Below are positions 57,140 to 64,000 of a stretch of 64,000 bases of DNA, in pieces (position 1 is the stretch's first letter; every line of letters begins with the position of its first letter). This DNA is from Protopterus annectens (lineage: Eukaryota; Chordata; Ceratodontiformes; Protopteridae): NCBI RefSeq assembly GCF_019279795.1, contig NC_056725.1, positions 1,615,817,801 through 1,615,881,800 on the forward strand. Reading direction: 5' to 3'. The notes under the pieces were generated by a model. The model did no database searches, was not told the origin of the DNA, and was given only the letters and a program-made list of their open reading frames with translations. A program made the translations under genes and the position numbers.

Positions 57140-59070
57140 AAGGAGGGTTACAGTATAGATGTCAGGAATAAATAAAACTGAAGTAAGGAGTGTGAAACAT
57201 TAGTTATTTGGTAGATGATAGTTAAGATGAGAAAAGGGAGAGAGGCATTGTATAGCTGATGAGTTAAGGACAAGTGGGTAAGAATACTAGAGTACAAAGT
57301 GACACACAAAGTGGTTATAAGAGAGTGGTGGGGAGCATATGAAGGACATGGACAAAGTGGGAGATCAGAAAGAAAGTGAAATGTCAAGTTAGGATTAAGG
57401 TAGGAAGGTAAATGAGGAGGAGTGGCAGAAAGGTTTGTTGTGTAGAAGGGAATAGAGGTTATAAAGGGATAGGAGGTATGAGCTGACAAAGGAACATGGA
57501 GTTATCCAGGTGAGGAACATGTGCATAACCATGTTTTGTTTAGGTCTTAACCATGTGTTGTTTGGGTGTTGTTTTAGTATGGATTTGAAGGCAAGAAGTT
57601 TCTTGGCCTGTTTTAGGTATGTTGGGACTGTGTTCCTGAGTTTAGATATGTAATGGGAGTACGGTGATTTACGTGTTGAGTTATTAGACTTTGTTACGAT
57701 TGCTAGGTGTTTATTGGTGGAGCAGATGTCTTTGTATCTTTTAATGCTGGACATTTTTCTGGTGCATGTATAAGATTGCGTGAAGTAATAAGTTGTAAAT
57801 ATGTTAAATAGTTGGGTAGCTCATGCCAGTATAGTTGCTCCAAGCCTCTGCAGTGATGCATTTAATAAGTAAATTTGGCAGCAAATTTAGCTACTTTATC
57901 ATAACAGGTGGAGAGTTTAGCTTTAAGTGCAGCATTCATGTTTGTAAGAATTGGTGATACATACAGCAGGGATGAAAGAAGCTAGGTAGATGTCTTGCAT
58001 CATTTGTCAAGTAACGTTCAATTCCATAGAGGCAACCAAGTTTCTGGTATGTGTTTCTTAATGGCTTAAAATATGTCCTGGTCAAAGTTGAAGTTACTGT
58101 CAATTAGAATGCCTAGAAGTTTTGTTTGGCTTATGGTTTCAATTTTTGAGTTTTTGGATGAGGTTATTTTGATTTTCTTTTGGTATTGTTTAGGAGTGAA
58201 GAACATATTTTTGGGATTTAAAATAGATTTACATCTATTAGTAATTTTAATAGTAGTGAAAACATTTTTGATGATGTTCAGAAGTATTGGTAGGGATGTC
58301 TATATAAGAGATAAGGGATAAATCTGACTGTCAGATAGATTGCTTTGGAACCACAAGATAGAGGGCTGGGTGAGACAGAAGGAATTAAGTACAGTAAAAA
58401 GATACCAATATTAATGGGATTTGGTGTCAAATGCTATTGACAAATCTAAGAATAGTGAAGATATCAAGTTGCTGTCATTCCTATGTTGGTTTGTCACATT
58501 GGTTAAGTTGAGCAAAGCAGTGGTGGTACTACAGTGAGGTCTAAAACCTTGCTGAGTTTTGAAGAAAAGGTTGTTAGAGTTAAATATACTGTATTGTGAG
58601 TGGATGCATTTTACTAGTATTTCTGACAGGGGATAGTATGGCAATATGTCTATAGCTGGAAAATCTGTTGATATGTCACCTTTGTGAAGTGGTATTATAC
58701 AGGAGTTTTTCCAGATGAATGGGAAATATCTTTCAGATGAGGATCGGTTTATCAGTATGGATACAGGGAAAGCCATGACATCAGCTGCAATTTCTAAATA
58801 TTCTTCTGGAAGATGGTCAGCAGCTAAAGAGGTTAGTTTTAGTTTCAGTAGATTTCTTGTAATAGATGTAGAGATCAGGTGGAAGGAGAATGAATGTGAC
58901 CGTTTAAAACAGGATGGGTGAAGAGGGGTGAATTGTTATTATTTTTGTTATTATTATTAATCAGAGATGGTACTGTATGTACAAAATAGCAGTTGAATTG
59001 AGATGGTATTGATTCAGTGGTGTTAGAAGTAGAAAGGAGAGAGTGTGGTGATTTGGCCAAGATGTATTAG
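57140..59070 (-). mobile_element. L2-L: antisense L2-like LINE, internally deleted
   Basis: On the minus strand it has a linker, RT blocks 1-4, then C-terminal parts. The segment carrying the PQG and YADD blocks is missing near 58330-58410. The 3' end is not sharply defined; ataaataaaact near 57168 (reverse strand) may be the tail. Confidence 0.78.
57395..59060 (-). pseudogene. L2-L ORF2 remnant
   Basis: Pieces in order on the minus strand: linker SIPSQFNCYFVHTVPSL; MAFPVSILINRSSSERYFP, NSCIIPLHKGD, TQQGFRPHCSTTTALL, SLFLDLSIAFDT (58411-58776); then a deletion; then PYSHYISKLRNTVPTYLKQA (57395-57754). Without the catalytic YADD block it cannot be active. Related to L2-C. Confidence 0.8.
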
Positions 59071-59826
59071 TTTGTTTAGTGATAAAAAACAGCCTTGGAT
59101 TTATTTATTTGGAGGCTGGTATAACAGATAAAAACACAAAAATAATGGAGGGAGTTAGTTGCCATTTTTTAAATACTAGCATTTACAGAATAACAAACAA
59201 CTTCCATTTAATCATCAAGGTCTGTTTTTGATTTATTGCTGTGTGTTTTCTTTTCAATTCTGGCAGGAGACCAGATAGTACTGTGGGCAGTGATGTTAGT
59301 AGACACAGTCCACAGCAGAAAGAAGAAAACTTTTTTTTAACTTTTTCTGCAGCTGACACCTCTGTGTTTGTGTTGAAAGGTAAAATTCCCTGAGGTAGAT
59401 GTTATCTGTTTTTGGGGGGTGAGGAAGACTAGCTCTTAGCTGTACCTCATTAAGAGGAATATTTCTCATATTTAATGCTTACATTTCCAAATTCCATAGT
59501 GTTTCATACTCAAGGAGCAGTTTTTTATGATTTGTTTAACGATTAAACATGGTAAATAATATTGAATCAAATAACTTCATCCAAAGTACATTCTATTAAG
59601 TGTGACAAAACTATTATTAACCATGATATGAATTTTTTTGAAGTTGTCGGTAAATGTTCCTTTCTTGCACATTTTGTCCATTTGTTTCATGCTTTGAGAG
59701 ACAGTGTTCTGCACTATACAGTAGGAAGATTGACAACTATGGGAAGCAGTTGGAGGAAGAATGCAAATGACAGGCTGAGGGATGGTCACATTAAACTGAT
59801 CATTGATGTGGCTTGGTGGGGATGTA
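59071..59826. other. no recognisable feature
   Basis: A 103-codon ORF at 59562-59873 has no motif that I recognise, and its end runs into the minisatellite. Confidence 0.4.
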
Positions 59827-60129
59827 GACAGAGCATTGTGCTTGAAAGCTCCAAGTCAACTACTTTACCCTGACTGGACAGAGCATTGTGTCTGAAAGCT
59901 CCAAGTCAACTACTTTACCATGACTGGACAGAGCATTGTGTCTGAAAGCTCCAAGTCAACTACTTTACCATGACTGGACAGAGCATTGTGTCTGAAAGCT
60001 CCAAGTCAACTACTTTACCATGACTGGACAGAGCATTGTGTCTGAAAACTCCAAGTCAACTACTTTACCATGACTGGATAGAGCATTGTGTCTGAAAGCT
60101 CCAAGTCAACTACTTTACCATGACTGGAT
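59827..60129. repeat. 50-bp minisatellite, six copies
   Basis: gagcattgtg begins units at 59831, 59881, 59931, 59981, 60031 and 60081. Each unit also has gctccaagtcaactacttta and ccatgactgga. Copies differ at one to three positions, so the expansion is recent. The first unit overlaps the end of an ORF. Confidence 0.95.
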
Positions 60130-61439
60130 TTTCTTTTACATTTTTTCTGGCCGAAAGCTAGACAGATCTGTGAGTAGTGGTAACAATATACACTGCCCAT
60201 GGAGCAATTCATTTGTATTTTCATTTACTGTTTTATGGCATTTGACTTGGAGGTGGAGTGTTCTGTAGCAGCAAGTGGAAAGACATTACTGCAGACGTTA
60301 TATTTTTCCCTTTTCTTCTCAATACAGCATCAGGAATATAGAGAATGTGAGTATCATTTTAATGGTGACTTGTATGAAAGCAAAAAGTACAAGATCACTT
60401 CTGACTGATTATTGATATGGTTTCTTGGGACAGAGTATCTGTCAAAGAGAAATATGGCCATTATATTTATGTGAATGTTTCACAGTCAAAGGTGGTGCAC
60501 CCATCTCAGAAGGAATGGGTCACTATGTATGCTGGATTTTTTTATTGTGAGCTTTCTTTGCGGAACTGGTATATGACCTGTAATATATGGCTAGTAAATT
60601 CAGCTGCTGTTGTCATAATCTGGCACTATGTCTGATGTCCATATGGGGGCTTCTTGACCTCTGCATAAAACGATAGGTCAAACTAATCTCCAGAACATGT
60701 GTACAATGTTCACATTATGTAAGTAGTAAAAATTTTATATACTTCACCAACTGTCACTTGTAACATGCCATACTTTGGAGAGACTAAAGCTGTAGAGTCA
60801 AGAGGTCTGACAGCTGTGAGGTAAGACTTGCTGTCTTAGGTGTGGTTTGTAGTGGAATACCTTGTTTTTATTAACCAAGTTTTGTAATGAATTACCAGTG
60901 TTTGATAGACATATATCCTTTCAAAGACAGGACCCAGTGCCTTTAGTTTATTTGCCATTACTGACAGTCTGACATTTTGCATTCTCTTCTTTTTTTATTG
61001 TGGGTGCTTCTATCCCATATGCTGAGTACAACAACGGTCTAAAATAATACTTGACTGAGTTATTATTAAAACAAAAATACAGATATTTTTCATCACTAGA
61101 CTTACTCCCATTTGCCATTTAGACTTGTGCAAAAAACTGCATTACAAGAAAATAAATGTGTCTTTACAGTGCATTTTGTAACTGAGAGTCATAATATATT
61201 ATTATTAGACATATGTTATAATGCTCTGTATGGTTACAGAAAAATGGTGCTTTATAGTGAGATACCACCAGTAGCATTATGTTGCCATTTGGATGCCCTG
61301 GTTTTGTCAATCATTTCCCCAAAAATGCATATTTGGTAACCATTTGATATTCTGAGACTTGTTACTCTTGGTCCAGGAATGGTTACAGCTATAGGCAGAG
61401 AATGCCCTATTTGACCAGAAATGCATAGTGCCTACTTAT
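60130..61439. other. no recognisable feature
   Basis: ORFs of 60-75 codons without known motifs. I see no repeat family. Confidence 0.45.
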
Positions 61440-62490
61440 GTGAATGGGAATCACTCAGAATTAAATCCAGTACCATTTTCCTGGATGACTTCAACATCCC
61501 ATCAATTAACTGGGAATTATATCCCACTACTAGTGCGCGGGTCAATATTATAACAACGAATGATGAAATGATCGAAAGTTGTTATATCGAACTCTAAAGT
61601 TCGAATTCACAAAACATCGAACAACCAGAACAGCAATTTTTTTCCCAGGGAAAAAAAATTGCTGTTCCCAAAAAAAAAAAAGACATTAAAACATTGCATA
61701 AAGTGGGGGCTTCGCCCTCCCCACACCCCTGACATGCAGAGCTGTGCCCCCCACACCCCCCTACTTAAATATACCAACTCCGAGATCACACTACAGTGCC
61801 GAAAATGACAAAGTGACTGAAGCGGCCAAGCGACTTCTTTCCTAGGTAAAGAATTTGCTTATATGCCGCTATGTCATTTTGCCTTTTCGACATTTTAAGT
61901 TCGACCAAGACGCATTTGACAAAATATGTCTTCGGTCATCTGATGGGATCCCTAGTGTGCAAGCCCAGAAATTCCTGGACTTTAACAGAAACACTCTGGA
62001 CCAACTATTCAGAGCATTCACTAGTGCAAACAACATCCCTAATCTTGTCCTCACAAATATGGAGAAATTATTCTTCATACTGTGAGTAACATCCTCACTC
62101 ATTAGGTCCCACAAAACATTTTCCTTTGAAATAAAACTAAAAAAAAACTTGAGATCTTCTCTATCTCTGGAACTTTTAGAAATTTCTCCACTAAGTGATA
62201 CCCTGGCAAGTTTCAAAGCCTCTGAATCCCAGAAAAGCTCTACTGCTTATAAAAAAAACATACATTGCTAACTTATATCAGCATATAAATGACTATACAG
62301 AAGCAGCTGCATCTAGTAGAAACAAACGCAGGGCAAACCCTAAACACAAACTTTTTTGGTGAAACTATAATATCAATAAGAATTATAACACTTACCAAGG
62401 GTATTAGAACTTGTCAGAGATTTGAGATGCATGGCTAAGCTTAAAAGGGCTCTTGTGGTCATTAGCCTAGCAAACACCTATGAACTTATG
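61440..62490 (+). mobile_element. CR1-M: internally deleted CR1 with a foldback insertion
   Basis: Endonuclease pieces DDFNIPSINWELYPTTS (61480-61530) and, beyond the insertion, AQKFLDFNRNTLDQLF and NIPNLVLTNM. A short linker part (ASRNKRRANPKHKLFW) follows near 62310, then directly the CR1 3' UTR (gtcattagcctagc...cctatgaacttatgaa, ending about 62488). The whole RT is missing. Confidence 0.82.
61539..61951 (+). mobile_element. foldback-core element (FB-7) with 9-bp target duplication
   Basis: Flanked by ctagtgcgc (61530-61538) and ctagtgtgc (61952-61960). Removing the insert restores the CR1-M frame (Thr-Thr-Ser-Val-Gln-Ala-Gln-Lys). The core has gggggcttcgccctcc, acccccctacttaaatatac and caactccgagatcacactac plus agtgcc. 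The left end has small hairpins (tataacaac...gttgttata and ttcgaactctaaagttcgaa) and gaattcacaaaacatcgaac, shared with FB-2. Length is 413 bp. The outermost ends are not clear inverted repeats. Confidence 0.78.
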
Positions 62491-62504
62491 AAGGTATAAG
62501 AAAA

Positions 62505-62830
62505 AAAGCAAGATGGTACACACTGCCTACCTAGACCTGTCCAAAGCTTTTGACTTAGTTCCTGACTCAGACTTTGTAGAAAATCTTACTAAATCAGGAA
62601 TAAACCCCACCATCTGGATTTCTAACTGTCTTGCTGATAAGATATAGGAAGTCTCCCTCCACCTAAAGATCAGTCACTAGTGGAGTCCCACATGGCATGA
62701 TGCTGGGACCACTCTTGCTTGGCATATATTTCTCAGAAGAACAAGTAAATGTCAAGGGTCTGTGGTCGACCAAGACTGCAGATGAGTACAAGCTGGGAGC
62801 AGTCACTGAATCCAAAAGACTCAGCCATTC
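62505..62830 (+). pseudogene. CR1-N1: CR1 reverse transcriptase palm fragment
   Basis: Reads TAYLDLSKAFDLVPDSDF and GINPTIWISNCLADKI, then, in other frames, SGVPHGMMLGPLLLGIYFSE and TADEYKLGAVTE (where KFADD is expected). It stops where linker sequence of another copy begins. Confidence 0.75.
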
Positions 62831-64000
62831 TCCAGATCTTAACAACAGCAAGAAAACTGTGGCCAAAAATAAGAAGTGCAACAGTGAACATGTTATCAAT
62901 GCTGTCATTAAATTAAATAATCAGCTCAGGAATCTAGTCTAACTAAAACCACCAAAGTGAAATCTGAGGCAAAAATAACCACCTAGGCTAAGAGCAACCA
63001 CAAATCCTTCTTCAGCAAAGTCTCAAAAGCCCTACACAGCAGTGCGCTGAGCTGATTGTGAGCCACACCACTCATACTGAAGCTGAAGATAGTTCTCCAC
63101 ACTACTTGTGTAGTACCCACTTTTATCTGTTTCTTTCTTTTCTCACCTTTCAGATTGTATTAATTATTAACAAGTGCTTATTATTTGAATCCATACTTGG
63201 GTCAAAACTTGCCACTTCCTGTATCTGTTGCTTATATAAATTGCTTTTTTGACCTAGTTTGTAGTGTATATTTTGCTTATGTAAATTGCATTTTTAATCT
63301 AGTTCATAGAATATTTTTTAAGTATTTTCCTTCTTACATAAGCCATTGTTTTTTTTATGTCTGTACGATATTGTTATCTTTTTATTTCTATATGTGGAGC
63401 TTAACTCCCCGGACCACTGCTGAAAATGGACATGTATCCAGTTGGACTAGCCCGGTCAACAAATGTAAAATAAAATAAATGCAAAATAAAATAAATAATA
63501 ATAAAATAACGATATAGCAAAATTGCTGGCAGATAAATTCATCTACAACTTCACCCCTCAAATATCTCACAATAAATACCAGAAACTAGTACAGCCCCAG
63601 ATATCACACAGGACCAAGTCCTGGAAGTACTGTCAAAAAACAAACGTACTGCATCTATGTGTCCTGACAATATCTCAGGATGTATCCTGGATAGCTTGAA
63701 TCATGCCTTATTTATTCTCCTAACAACACTGTTCAACCTCAGCCTCCAGATGGGCTTTGTAACAAGTGAATGGATGACAGAAACAGTTATACCCTTTCAC
63801 AAGGGAGAGCTATCCACCAACCTGAGTAACTACTTGACCACAAGTCAGACCAGTCACGTATGTAAAGCTAAGGAAAGACTTATTATGGAATCCATAAGGA
63901 CATAGGAAACCTCCAAACACTGGACCCATCCCAGCTTGGTTTCTTCAGAGGCAGGTCATACTTACTTACTTGTGGAATTTTGCGAAACAGTCGTCAAAGC
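62831..64000 (+). pseudogene. CR1-N2: CR1 ORF2 linker and RT, split by an L2 tail, running off the window
   Basis: 62831-63091 holds the linker (KKTVAKNKKC, KLNNQLRNLV, ATTNPSSAKS). After the L2 insert it resumes at 63511 with IAKLLADKFIYNFTP, MCPDNISGCILDSLNHALF, VTSEWMTETVIPFHKGELST and AKERLIMESI. A TAG at 63903 precedes a further reading of GNLQTLDPSQLGFFRGRSY. The element continues past base 64000. Confidence 0.82.
63092..63510 (+). mobile_element. L2-like LINE 3' UTR fragment inserted in CR1-N2
   Basis: Ends with gtggagcttaactccccgga, gtcaacaaatgtaaaataaa and aataataataaaataac. The CR1 frame is interrupted at Glu-Asp and resumes at Ile-Ala-Lys. The short direct repeat gata (63088-63091 and 63511-63514) fits the small or absent duplications of this clade. 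It has no ORF2 sequence, only about 0.4 kb of 3' UTR. Confidence 0.83.

Noticed and set aside
59562-59873. 103-codon ORF as a host gene
   Set aside because: No motif, no splice context, and it ends inside the minisatellite.
59827-60129. CRISPR-like regular repeat
   Set aside because: Units are contiguous with no spacers, and the setting is eukaryotic.

Overview
The window reads as intergenic DNA from a large, repeat-rich vertebrate genome. I recognise no host exon, tRNA gene or rRNA gene. The mix of repeats is CR1 LINEs with an esterase-type ORF1, several L2-like LINEs, Rex1/Babar, RTE, L1/Tx1-like remnants, a Ty3/gypsy integrase fragment, a Tc1/mariner end, tRNA-derived SINEs and long (AT)n arrays. 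That mix suits a lungfish or another aquatic or amphibian vertebrate with an expanded genome. The species cannot be fixed from sequence alone, and the lungfish suggestion is inference.

Layout. 0-4.8 kb: a LINE scrap, a small TIR repeat, an antisense SINE with a V-SINE-type central region, and two small inverted repeats. 4.86-9.66 kb: nearly full-length sense CR1 (CR1-A) with tandem 5' monomers, a decayed ORF1 and a decayed ORF2. 9.9-13.7 kb: SINEs, an L1-like scrap, (AT)n arrays and foldback elements with a conserved core. 13.74-19.9 kb: antisense CR1 (CR1-B) with an intact ORF1, a broken ORF2 split by a 482-bp insertion with a 16-bp target duplication, and about 2.4 upstream monomers of 620 bp. 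19.9-21.1 kb: more foldback-core elements around a Tc1 end. 21.5-23.8 kb: L2-like LINE with an almost open RT. 24.4 kb: SINE. 26.6 kb: MIR-like SINE with an L2-like tail. 26.9-28.5 kb: antisense gypsy integrase split by an L2 3' fragment. 29.5-32 kb: antisense CR1. 32.9-40.8 kb: long L2-like element holding a CR1 and an 821-bp TIR transposon. 42.5-43.6 kb: L2 3' end. 44.1-46 kb: antisense CR1 and L1 fragments, with a 104-bp perfect palindrome. 46.2-52.1 kb: Rex1 element split by an RTE and by a CR1. 53-55.3 kb: antisense CR1 and L1 pieces. 55.6 kb: SINE. 56-59 kb: CR1 and antisense L2 fragments. 59.8-60.1 kb: a 50-bp minisatellite. 61.4-64 kb: CR1 fragments broken by a foldback element and by an L2 tail, running off the window end.

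The genes are retrotransposon ORFs. LINE ORF2 proteins (endonuclease plus reverse transcriptase) would copy their own RNA. Two SINE families carry tails like those of the RTE and L2-like LINEs seen here, which suggests they borrow that machinery. The two best leads are (1) CR1 elements with homologous tandem 5' UTR monomers and (2) a family of foldback elements whose terminal hairpins differ between copies while an internal core stays conserved. Several insertions can be read exactly because the interrupted LINE frame resumes after the duplicated target.
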